Shown here piece after piece: positions 33,501 to 41,111 of a stretch of 64,000 bases of DNA (its first letter is position 1; each line of letters begins with the position of its first letter). A program made the translations under genes and the position numbers. Below the pieces are notes generated by a model. The model was not told the origin of the DNA. It ran no database searches and saw only the letters and a list, made by a program, of their open reading frames with translations. The stretch spans positions 992,001-1,056,000 of the forward strand of contig NZ_CP032155.1 in the NCBI RefSeq assembly GCF_008329905.1, given 5' to 3'. This DNA is from Mycobacterium sp. ELW1 (lineage in GTDB: Bacteria > Actinomycetota > Actinomycetes > Mycobacteriales > Mycobacteriaceae).

Positions 33501-33809
33501 ATGAAGGGTGCATATCGCGATCCGGTGGATCACTCCCGAACGACACAGCCGCACGCCGGCGAATCGTTCATCGACACGCTCTGGCTTCCCGGCCTGTTCC
33601 TCATCGCGCTCGGCGTGATGGGGCTGGTCGGCGTCATCGCTGCGCTGGCCTACAACCATCACGAACTGCTCCTGATGCTGGGCTCGATTGCCGCAGGGCT
33701 GCTGATTATCGGGGCGCTGCTGATCATGGCCGAGCATCACCGGGTGGTGCGCGTTGAGCGTCGTTGGCTGGCGGAACACCCCGGCCACACGTATCGCCAC
33801 ACCGCGTAG
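33501..33809 (+). CDS. usfY: UsfY-like small membrane protein
   Basis: A 102-residue protein with an N-terminal soluble stretch (MKGAYRDPVDHSRTTQPHAGE), two hydrophobic helices (WLPGLFLIALGVMGLVGVIA and LLLMLGSIAAGLLIIGALL) and a basic C-terminus (RRWLAEHPGHTYR). The RDPVDHSRTT and GESFIDT pattern and overall layout match UsfY, a protein of unknown function encoded near sigF in M. tuberculosis. The ATG follows GGAAGGGAGACGCG. No anti-sigma or sigF gene is present here. Confidence 0.75.
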   Translation: MKGAYRDPVDHSRTTQPHAGESFIDTLWLPGLFLIALGVMGLVGVIAALAYNHHELLLMLGSIAAGLLIIGALLIMAEHHRVVRVERRWLAEHPGHTYRHTA

Positions 33810-33944
33810 CCGGATCGGTTCTGGTGCACCCGGATGGGTCCGGGTGTAGATCAGCGGTGTGCCGACCAAATACGCGTTCACGTGCAGATTTGCGCGATTC
33901 TCATTTGCTGATAATTACCTGACTGTCAATAAACCGGTAACGGT

Positions 33945-33960
33945 TGTGAATCAGTTCACA
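33945..33960. promoter_or_regulatory. CRP-like binding site upstream of iniB-like gene
   Basis: TGTGAATCAGTTCACA is an exact match to TGTGA-N6-TCACA, with six-base perfect arms. Its centre (33952.5) is about 58-60 bases upstream of the transcription start predicted from the -10 element at 33999-34004, the spacing usual for activation by CRP. Confidence 0.7.
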
Positions 33961-33975
33961 GTCCGCCCTTGCTCG

Positions 33976-34004
33976 TAGTCAGTGCCTTGAACAGTATTTA
34001 TACC
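33976..34004 (+). promoter_or_regulatory. Predicted promoter of iniB-like gene
   Basis: A TAGTCA -35-like hexamer (33976-33981), a 17-base spacer and TATACC (33999-34004) within the AT-rich TATTTATACC. Transcription would start near 34011, giving a leader of about 200 bases. Confidence 0.45.
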
Positions 34005-34057
34005 GATCCGACTGACAGTGTTCTACGAAGTCGCGGCGGACACCCTAGCGATCCCCT

Positions 34058-34137
34058 AACCCCCTAATGGGGGTTGCTGGGATATCCCGGTACACCCCGT
34101 ACCGGGTAGGGGACCGCGCCCCATTTCGGGGTGCGCG
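34058..34137 (+). promoter_or_regulatory. Leader with three consecutive hairpins upstream of iniB-like gene
   Basis: Hairpin A: AACCCCC-TAAT-GGGGGTT (34058-34075), extendable by CCC.AGC/GCTGGG. Hairpin B: CCCGGTAC-ACCCC-GTACCGGG (34086-34106). Hairpin C: CGCGCCCC-ATTTC-GGGGTGCGCG with a two-base bulge (34115-34137). They stand side by side in the predicted leader. No known riboswitch class is recognised. Confidence 0.6.
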
Positions 34138-34214
34138 TCATCTCCATACCGTGGCTAGTAATCACCGGGCGGGGCCGGCGATCGAGCTTTCCAAGCACTA
34201 GGAAGGAACGTCCA

Positions 34215-36725
34215 ATGGACTCCCTGCTTCAATTCATCCTTGACCTGTTCAACAACGAGTCTGCGGCGCAGTCGTATGTGGCCGACCCGAATGCCGCGCT
34301 GGCGAACGCGGGACTGGCCAACGTCAGCCCCGAGCAGATTCAGTCGGTCGCTGCGTCCGCAGTCCCCGGCCTCCAGCTTGCCGGTGCGGACCCGGTGTCC
34401 GGTCTGGCTCAGGCTCTTTCCAACCAGTACGGCTTCGCGCCGGTGGAAGGGCTTCTCTCGGCCCCCGGTGCGGCTGCCGGCGTGGTCGCCGACCAGGCAC
34501 TGAACCTCGGAGTCGACGGTGGCTCGAACTTGGCCGCCGCGGTCGGCGACGGACTCGGGGTCGGCCTGGGTGAGAGCCTCGGCGCCGGACTCGGTGCCGC
34601 GCTCGGCGGCGGCGTCGAGACGGGTCTCGGCCTCGGTGGAGCAGTCGGCGGCGGCGTGGAGACCGGTCTGGGCCTCGGTACCGGGCTGGGCGGCGGATTC
34701 AACACCGGCGGAGGTCTGCAGACCGGACTGGGCGCCGGGATCGGTGCCGGCTTCCAAGCCGGGCTGAACGTCGAGGTCGAGGCGGGCTTCAACGCCGGCC
34801 TGGGTGCTGCGGTTGGCGGCGGCTCCGAAATCGGTGGCCAGACTGGGGTTGGTCTGGGCAGCGGTTTCGGTACCGGCTTTGGTGCCGGCGGCGGCGCAGA
34901 ACTCGGCGGTGGCTTCCACACCGGCCTCGGCGCTGAACTTGGTGGCGGTTTCAATGCCGGCTTGGGTGGCGGGTTTGAGGGTGGCACCGAGATTGGTGGT
35001 CACTCGGGCGTCGGTCTGGGTTCGGGCTTTGGTGCCGGTGTTGGTGCCGGTGGTGGTTTCGAGGGTGGCGCTGAACTTGGTGGCGGTTTCAATGCCGGCT
35101 TGGGTGGCGGGTTTGAGGGTGGCACCGAGATTGGTGGTCACTCGGGCGTCGGTCTGGGTTCGGGCTTTGGTACTGGTGTTGGTGCCGGTGGCGGTTTCGA
35201 GGGTGGCGCTGAACTTGGTGGCGGTTTCAATGCCGGCTTGGGCGGCGGCATTGAGAGCGGCGCTGAGATTGGCGGGCACAGTGGCATCGGTGTGAACACC
35301 GGTTTCACCGGTGGCGCTGAGCTCGGTGGCGGTTTCCAGAGCGGTGCTGAGCTCGGTGGCGCCGCGGCCGCGGCCGCAGGCGCAGGTGCCGCAGCCGGCC
35401 TCGGCGGCGGCGCTAATGTCCACGGACAGACTGGTTTTGGTGGTCACGTTGGTGGCCAGTTCGGCGGTGGTGTCAACGCAGGCAGCAACTTCGCCGCCGG
35501 TGGCGGCAGCCAGCTCGGCGGCGGTGCACAGATCAATGACCGTGCCCGGGTGATCGACGCCAGCGAGGTCGACGCCGACCGGCGCACCACGCTCAGCGGC
35601 AGCACCAACACCAGTGCCAGCGGAGGTGCCGGCGGCTCGGCAAATGTCGGAACCGGCCTGAGTGCGCAGGAGAATGCCAACTTCAACAGCACCTCCAATG
35701 TCGGCTTCAGCAGCCCGCTCGGCGGCGCCAGCATCGGCAACCAGACCGCTGCGGCCGGTGGCGGAGCGATCGGGCTCGGTGGTGCAGGTGTGACCGCAGC
35801 CGGCAATGCCGCGGCGAGCAGCACCACCGCTGCCGCGTTCGCCAGCCCCTTGGGCAGTGCGACCGCCGGTGCTCAGGTGGCGGCGAGCAACACTGCGGCA
35901 GCGAGCTTCCTGCACAACGACGGCGCGGCCCTTGGCGGCCAGACCAACGTCGCTGCCGGGTTCGGTGGGCAGACCAACCTCGGTGGAGTCGTCGGTGGAC
36001 AGACCCATGTGGCGGCCTCGGAGACGTCGGCTGCACACGTTGGTGGCCAGACCGGCATCAACGGTGGGTCGAGCATCGCCGGCGGGGCCACGGCCTCCGG
36101 TGGTGGAAGCTCGAACTTCCTGAACCACGAGGCGTCCAGCCTGAATCTGCACAATTCGGTTCAGGCGGCCGGCGCGACGAGCGGCTCGGCAGCGGCCGAC
36201 CACGTGTCGGCGGGCGGAAACACGGCGTTCCAGAATGCTTTTGGCGGCCAGGCCGACATCCTGGGCCACGACACCGCGGCCCTCGGCGGCCACGGCTCGG
36301 TCAATACCGGGGCCGGCGCAACGGCGTCGGCGGGCACTCAGGGCTCGGCGACGACCCCGTCGCAGGGCAGCGTCATCCACACCGGTGGCTCGGCGACCGG
36401 CGGCGGACAGGTCGCTACCGGTTCCAACGGCGGCTCGGTGATCACCACGACGCAGGGCGGCGCCAACGCCGGCACCTCGAGTTCGGTTGACAACAGCCAC
36501 AGCTCGGCGACGGTCGACCAGCATTCGGCCTTCGACGCGTCAAGTCACGCCGCGGCGACGCCGGTGCCCGATCACTCGACGTACGACCAGTCGGCTCATG
36601 CGAGCACCGACTACTCGAGTCACTCGCTGTACGACACGAGCCACGACAGCGCGGCGTCGCACAGTCAGGCGAGCGCCGATCTGTCGGCACACAACCAGCT
36701 CGATCAGCACCACCCGGGATTCTGA
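34215..36725 (+). CDS. iniB: IniB-like glycine-rich protein
   Basis: An 836-residue protein. The first 75 residues (SLLQFILDLFNNESAAQSYV, then NVSPEQIQSVAASAVPGLQL and GADPVSGL) match the conserved N-terminal domain of IniB, the isoniazid-inducible wall-stress protein. Then comes a very long Gly-rich region of GGG-x repeats, including near-identical 46-residue blocks, a second Ala/Ser/Gly region, a GGQADILGHDTAALGGHGSV segment also recalled from IniB, and a His/Ser/Asp-rich tail. It is nearly twice the length of M. tuberculosis IniB. ATG 34215 follows AGGAAGGAAC. The dynamin-like iniA and iniC genes that normally follow are absent, and a terminator closes the gene. Confidence 0.82.
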   Translation: MDSLLQFILDLFNNESAAQSYVADPNAALANAGLANVSPEQIQSVAASAVPGLQLAGADPVSGLAQALSNQYGFAPVEGLLSAPGAAAGVVADQALNLGVDGGSNLAAAVGDGLGVGLGESLGAGLGAALGGGVETGLGLGGAVGGGVETGLGLGTGLGGGFNTGGGLQTGLGAGIGAGFQAGLNVEVEAGFNAGLGAAVGGGSEIGGQTGVGLGSGFGTGFGAGGGAELGGGFHTGLGAELGGGFNAGLGGGFEGGTEIGGHSGVGLGSGFGAGVGAGGGFEGGAELGGGFNAGLGGGFEGGTEIGGHSGVGLGSGFGTGVGAGGGFEGGAELGGGFNAGLGGGIESGAEIGGHSGIGVNTGFTGGAELGGGFQSGAELGGAAAAAAGAGAAAGLGGGANVHGQTGFGGHVGGQFGGGVNAGSNFAAGGGSQLGGGAQINDRARVIDASEVDADRRTTLSGSTNTSASGGAGGSANVGTGLSAQENANFNSTSNVGFSSPLGGASIGNQTAAAGGGAIGLGGAGVTAAGNAAASSTTAAAFASPLGSATAGAQVAASNTAAASFLHNDGAALGGQTNVAAGFGGQTNLGGVVGGQTHVAASETSAAHVGGQTGINGGSSIAGGATASGGGSSNFLNHEASSLNLHNSVQAAGATSGSAAADHVSAGGNTAFQNAFGGQADILGHDTAALGGHGSVNTGAGATASAGTQGSATTPSQGSVIHTGGSATGGGQVATGSNGGSVITTTQGGANAGTSSSVDNSHSSATVDQHSAFDASSHAAATPVPDHSTYDQSAHASTDYSSHSLYDTSHDSAASHSQASADLSAHNQLDQHHPGF
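34935..35290 (+). repeat. 138-bp tandem repeats inside iniB-like gene
   Basis: Repeat units start at 34935, 35073 and 35211 (each at GAACTTGGTGGCGG), a period of exactly 138 bases or 46 residues. The first two units are nearly identical, and the third diverges after about 45 bases. Glycine codons here are mostly GGT, unlike the GGC-rich flanks. Confidence 0.88.
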
Positions 36726-36744
36726 CCGGACAGGCTTGACACAA

Positions 36745-36774
36745 ATCGGTGGGGACCGCATGGTCCCCACCGAT
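36745..36774. terminator. Strong bidirectional hairpin terminator
   Basis: ATCGGTGGGGACC, loop GCAT, GGTCCCCACCGAT: a perfect 13-bp stem, extended by partial pairing of flanking GACAC and GTGTC. It lies between the convergent stops of the IniB-like and flavoprotein genes. Confidence 0.88.
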
Positions 36775-36797
36775 GTGTCTGTGCCGCAGCCGTTTAA

Positions 36798-39494
36798 CTA
36801 ATCGAACACCTCGGCCAACTCCGCGCCGGCCAGCGCCTGCCGCGCATAGGCCCGGACGTCGGCGTCGCTGTCGTCCAGCGCGGCCGTCAGTGCGTTGCGG
36901 GCAGCCGGCTGGGACACCCATCGGGTCAGGCCCAACACGGCCGCTTTACGCACGTCCAGATGCCGGTCGTCCAGTGCGCGGACCAGCACCTCAACCCCGG
37001 TTTCGCCCGCGCCCGACAACGCACGAACGGCTCCCACCCGAATCTGCCACGCCGTGTCGCGCAGCGCCCGCTCGATGTGCGGAAGGTCAGCGTCATCGCA
37101 GCCGACGTCGCCCAAGGCGGCCAACGCCGCAGCGCGCACCAGTGGGTCGGGGTCGCCGGTGAGCTGACGGACCGCGTCGGGTCCGCTGGCCAGGGTGCCC
37201 AGACCGTTGGCGGCGGCGATACGCACCTCGCGATTGTCGTCCCCGGCGGCCGAGGCGACCCCGTCGGCGTCGTCGACCGACACCAACGCCCGGACCGCCT
37301 CGATACGCACCCGATGATCGGGATCGCCAAGGGCCGAACGGAAGCTCCGGACATCCCCCACCCGGCGGAAGCTCAGCAGGTACAGCGCGGAGCTGCGGAC
37401 CACCGGATCGGGTGACGACAGAAGCGGCTGTGCCGCTTGCGGATTGGGCAACACCTCGACCAGCTCACGCACACCCTCGGACGCGGCCCTGCGCACACCC
37501 GCGTCGTCGTCGGCCAGCGCCGCGATCAACGCATCCGCATACCCTTCGCAGAGGTGCTCACTCAACGCGTCGACCGCGGTGCGGCGCACGGCCGGCTCGG
37601 GATCGGCGAGAAACTCGGCCAGGTCCTCGAGCGACGGCGATTCGAACGCCAGCACGGCGGCGATCCGCGGCGATGGCGGCTGCGTGGGTGGCTGGAGCAC
37701 CGCGGTCACCGGCGTCGAGTTCCAGTGCCGGTCGTGGGCGATCGTCGGTTGTGCCACCGGAATCGGCTCCGTCCCACCGGTCGGCAGATCGTCGAGGCCG
37801 GGCACCGGAACGAAGTAAGGGGCGACCGGCCGCTTGAGGAACTCCATGGTCCCGTCCACGGTCTTGCGGAGGTTCAGGTGGTAGCGCCAGTTGACATCAT
37901 CACGCTCGGGCACGTCGGAGCGATCGTGGTACAGGCCCCAACGGGATTCGGTTCGGGTCAGCGACGATCGCGCCGCCATTTCCGCGCAGTCCCTGATGAA
38001 GGACACCTCGACCGCGCGCATCAACTCGTGCGGGGTGCGTGCGCCGATCTGCTCGATCTCGCCGTGCATGCGCTCGAAGGTGTCGACCGCGATCGACAGT
38101 TTCGTCGCCGTCTTCGGCGGGGCGACGTAATCGTTGACGAAGCGGCGGAGCTTGTACTCCACCTGCGGCTGCGGCGGCCCGTCGGGATGGTGCAGCGGCC
38201 GGTACACCAACTCGTGAGCCTCGCGCAGCTGCTCGTCGGGAAGTGACTGCGGCGCAGGCAGATCGGTGATCGTGGAGGCGGCGTGTTCACCTGCCAGCTC
38301 ACCGTAGACGAACGCGCCGATCATATAGTTGTGCGGCACGCAGGCCAGGTCTCCGGCGGCGTACAGGCCCGGAATCGTGGTGCGGGCATGTTCGTCGACC
38401 CACACTCCCGACGCGGAATGACCGCTGCACAAGCCGATCTCGGAGATGTGCATCTCGATGTCGTGGGTCCGGTAGTCATGGCCGCGGTTGGCGTGGAAGG
38501 TGCCGCGGGTGGGCCGCTCGGTGGTGTGCAGAATGTTCTCCAGCGCCGTCAGCGTCTCGTCCGGTAGGTGACTGACCTTGAGATAGATCGGCCCCCGCGC
38601 GGATTCGATCTCGCGCTTCACTTCAGTCATCATCTGACCCGACCAGTAGTCGGAGTCGACGAACCGGTCCCCGTCGGCGTTGACCTGGTAGCCGCCGAAC
38701 GGGTTCGCCACGTACGCACAGGCCGGTCCGTTGTAATCCTTGATCAGCGGGTTGATCTGGAAGCACTCGATGCCCGAGAGTTCCGCCCCGGCGTGATACG
38801 CCATCGCGTAGCCGTCGCCGGCGTTGGTCGGATTCTCATACGTGCCATACAGATAGCCCGATGCGGGCAGTCCCAGGCGGCCGCAGGCACCGGTCGCCAG
38901 AATCACTGCTTTGGCTGCGACGGCGACGAACTCTCCGGTGCGTGAGTTCAATGCCGCGGCTCCGACCGCGCGGCCACCGGACGTGAGAACCCGCACGGGC
39001 ATGAGCCGGTTCTCGATCTGGATCTTCTCGCGCATCGACTTCTGGCGCAGCACCCGGTACAGCGCCTTCTTGACGTCCTTGCCTTCCGGCATCGGCAGAA
39101 CGTAGGACCCTGAGCGGTGCACCCGGCGCACCGCGTACTCGCCGTGCTCGTCCTTCTCGAACTTGACGCCGTAACGCTCGAGACGCTGCACCATCGCGAA
39201 GCCCCGAGTCGCGGTCTGATAGATGGTGCGCTGGTTGACGATTCCGTCATTGGCGCGGGTGATCTCGGCGACGTAGTCCTCCGGCACCGCCTTGCCGGGG
39301 ATCACAGCGTTGTTGACGCCGTCCATCCCCATGGCCAGTGCGCCGGAGTGCCGGACATGCGCCTTCTCCAGTAACAACACCTGCGCGCCGTGCTCCGCGG
39401 CGGTCAGCGCCGCCATCGTGCCGGCGGTACCACCGCCGATGACGAGCACGTCACACTCCAGTCGCGTGGTGTCGGCGAGGTCAGGAATCTGCAT
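36798..39494 (-). CDS. AprA/FrdA-like flavoprotein fused to a HEAT-repeat domain
   Basis: An 898-residue FAD protein. The N-terminal dinucleotide fold (VLVIGGGTAGTMAALTAAEH) and SGALAMGMDGVNNAVIPG resemble adenylylsulfate reductase AprA within the fumarate reductase/succinate dehydrogenase flavoprotein family; a capping domain follows (GHDYRTHDIEMHISEIG, TTIPGLYAAGDLACVPH). Residues from about 618 to the end form at least eight HEAT-like units (DPEPAVRRTAVDALSEHL, DPDHRVRIEAVRALVSV, DDSDADVRAYARQALAG), an unusual appendage for this enzyme family that may dock partners. ATG 39494 has GGAG eight bases upstream. Last gene of the operon; its start overlaps the ATPase stop by 14 bases. The real substrate is unknown; the ferredoxin gene upstream would act as the AprB-like electron partner. 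Confidence 0.88.
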   Translation of the reverse strand: MQIPDLADTTRLECDVLVIGGGTAGTMAALTAAEHGAQVLLLEKAHVRHSGALAMGMDGVNNAVIPGKAVPEDYVAEITRANDGIVNQRTIYQTATRGFAMVQRLERYGVKFEKDEHGEYAVRRVHRSGSYVLPMPEGKDVKKALYRVLRQKSMREKIQIENRLMPVRVLTSGGRAVGAAALNSRTGEFVAVAAKAVILATGACGRLGLPASGYLYGTYENPTNAGDGYAMAYHAGAELSGIECFQINPLIKDYNGPACAYVANPFGGYQVNADGDRFVDSDYWSGQMMTEVKREIESARGPIYLKVSHLPDETLTALENILHTTERPTRGTFHANRGHDYRTHDIEMHISEIGLCSGHSASGVWVDEHARTTIPGLYAAGDLACVPHNYMIGAFVYGELAGEHAASTITDLPAPQSLPDEQLREAHELVYRPLHHPDGPPQPQVEYKLRRFVNDYVAPPKTATKLSIAVDTFERMHGEIEQIGARTPHELMRAVEVSFIRDCAEMAARSSLTRTESRWGLYHDRSDVPERDDVNWRYHLNLRKTVDGTMEFLKRPVAPYFVPVPGLDDLPTGGTEPIPVAQPTIAHDRHWNSTPVTAVLQPPTQPPSPRIAAVLAFESPSLEDLAEFLADPEPAVRRTAVDALSEHLCEGYADALIAALADDDAGVRRAASEGVRELVEVLPNPQAAQPLLSSPDPVVRSSALYLLSFRRVGDVRSFRSALGDPDHRVRIEAVRALVSVDDADGVASAAGDDNREVRIAAANGLGTLASGPDAVRQLTGDPDPLVRAAALAALGDVGCDDADLPHIERALRDTAWQIRVGAVRALSGAGETGVEVLVRALDDRHLDVRKAAVLGLTRWVSQPAARNALTAALDDSDADVRAYARQALAGAELAEVFD

Positions 39495-40251
39495 CAAGAA
39501 GCTCCGGGGTATCAAGGGCGGCAATGAGTTCCGATCGCAGCGCGCTGCGATCAGCGGAGGAGTCGCGCGGCGTCGGAACGTCGTGCAGGGCGCGGAGCGG
39601 GTGACCCGCCCGCCCGAGCACGGCGATCCGGTCACCGATGAGCAGCGCCTCGTCGACGTCATGAGTGACGAAGACGACGGTGGTCGGATGGGCGCGCCAG
39701 GTGTCGATCAACAACTTCTGCATGCTCGAACGGGTCTGCGCATCCAACGCTCCGAACGGCTCGTCCATCATCACCGCACGCGGCGCACCGGCCAGACCGC
39801 GGGCCAGTTGCACCCGCTGGCGCATCCCGCCGGACAGGCTCTTCGGCAGGTACCGCTCGAAACCGGTCAACCCGACATCGGCGATCCACCGCAGCGCTTC
39901 CTCTCGACGACCCTCTCGCGGGGTGCCGGCAAGCTTGAGGGCCAATTCGACGTTGGATTGCACAGTGCGCCAGGGCAGTAATGCGTTGTCCTGGAACACC
40001 AGTGCTCGGTCGCGGGAGGTGGTGCGCACGGGCCGGCCTTCGGCCAGTACCTCGCCGGCGTCTGGGCGCAGCAGGCCGGCCAGCGCTCGCAGCACGGTGG
40101 ACTTGCCACACCCGGACGGCCCGGTGAGCACCAGGATCTCGCCAGGGCGAACCTCGAGGTCGAGGTGATTGATGACCGGATTTCCGCCGTAGCTCAGCAC
40201 TAAAGCACTGAGCTGCAACGCCATTCCCGTTTGCGGTGCGGTGAGCGTCAT
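39481..40251 (-). CDS. ABC transporter ATPase, SsuB/TauB type
   Basis: A 256-residue cytoplasmic ATPase of the nitrate/sulfonate/taurine uptake branch. Walker A is GPSGCGKST, the Q loop QDNALLPWRTV, signature LSGGMRQRVQL, Walker B AVMMDEPFGALD and switch histidine THDVDEALL. The Q-loop sequence is typical of SsuB/TauB. ATG 40251 overlaps the permease stop (ATGA), and its own stop lies inside the flavoprotein gene start. Confidence 0.92.
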   Translation of the reverse strand: MTLTAPQTGMALQLSALVLSYGGNPVINHLDLEVRPGEILVLTGPSGCGKSTVLRALAGLLRPDAGEVLAEGRPVRTTSRDRALVFQDNALLPWRTVQSNVELALKLAGTPREGRREEALRWIADVGLTGFERYLPKSLSGGMRQRVQLARGLAGAPRAVMMDEPFGALDAQTRSSMQKLLIDTWRAHPTTVVFVTHDVDEALLIGDRIAVLGRAGHPLRALHDVPTPRDSSADRSALRSELIAALDTPELLDADS

Positions 40252-41111
40252 CTGGTCTTCTCCTCGCCGCGGGGCAGCCACCGGGTGACGCGGCGGCCCA
40301 GCACTTCGACGGCTGCAGAGGTGGTGAACCCGAGGACGCCGATGGTGATGATGCCGACGAAGACCTCGGGATAGGCCAATACGGTGTAGGCCTGCCAGGT
40401 CCGATAGCCGACACCGAGCCGACCGGAGATCATCTCGGCGGAGATGACACAAATCCAGGCAACGCCCAGACCGACCGACAGGCCGCCGAAGACTCCCGGC
40501 AGGATGCCCGGCAGCACCACACGAATCAGGACATCCCATCGGCTGCCGCCGAGGGTGCGCACCGATTCCTCCCAGATCGTCGGCAGGGCGCGCACCGCAT
40601 GCCGGGTGCTCACCATGATCGGGAAGAACGCCGCCAGGAACGTGATGAAGACGATGCCCGCCTCGTCGCTGGGGAACAACAGGATGGCCACCGGGACGAT
40701 CGCGATCGCCGGAATGGGCCGGGCGAGTTCGGTCAGCGGTCCGAAGACGTTGGCGAACGCGGCTGAGCGCCCGAGCAGAATGCCGGTCACCACGCCCACC
40801 ACCGCCGCGAGCGCGAATCCGGTCAGGATCCTGATCAGCGACTGCCCGAGGTCAAGCCAGTACTCCTGCGCAGCAAGTCGTTTGGTGAACGAGCTGACGA
40901 TCTCGGTCACCGTCGGCAACGTATCGAAGCGCACCCAGAACCGCACGTGGTTGGCGGTCAGCACCTGCCACAGCGCGATCGCCGCGACCACCGAGGCGAT
41001 CCGAACCGCCCATGAGCCCCACGGACGGCGCCGTGACCGGGCCGGTTTCGGCGCCGCGGCGCCGACTCCCACGGTGACGGGCCCGGCGAGAACCGCGGGC
41101 TGGGTGGTCAT
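40248..41111 (-). CDS. ABC transporter permease, SsuC/TauC type
   Basis: A 287-residue inner-membrane permease with about six helices (VRIASVVAAIALWQVLTA, ILTGFALAAVVGVVTGILLG, AIVPVAILLFPSDEAGI). The ATPase contact loop is ESVRTLGGSRWDVLIRVVLP, close to the EAA consensus. Family placement with nitrate/sulfonate/bicarbonate permeases follows from length and the loop. ATG 41111 overlaps the binding-protein stop (ATGA), and its own stop overlaps the ATPase start in the same way. Confidence 0.92.
   Translation of the reverse strand: MTTQPAVLAGPVTVGVGAAAPKPARSRRRPWGSWAVRIASVVAAIALWQVLTANHVRFWVRFDTLPTVTEIVSSFTKRLAAQEYWLDLGQSLIRILTGFALAAVVGVVTGILLGRSAAFANVFGPLTELARPIPAIAIVPVAILLFPSDEAGIVFITFLAAFFPIMVSTRHAVRALPTIWEESVRTLGGSRWDVLIRVVLPGILPGVFGGLSVGLGVAWICVISAEMISGRLGVGYRTWQAYTVLAYPEVFVGIITIGVLGFTTSAAVEVLGRRVTRWLPRGEEKTR

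Noticed and set aside
34058..34137. A known riboswitch class
   Set aside because: Three hairpins are clear but no aptamer consensus such as ydaO, cobalamin or SAM was recognised.
34935..35290. CRISPR-like array
   Set aside because: Repeats are contiguous without spacers, in frame, and encode Gly-rich protein.
34155..36524. A 789-codon open frame on the minus strand inside the iniB-like gene
   Set aside because: It is a mirror of the GC-rich Gly repeats; the plus frame has the IniB N-terminus, a ribosome site and sensible motifs.
34215..36725. PE_PGRS identity for the glycine-rich protein
   Set aside because: It lacks the PE N-terminal domain and GGA-GGN pattern; the first 75 residues match IniB.
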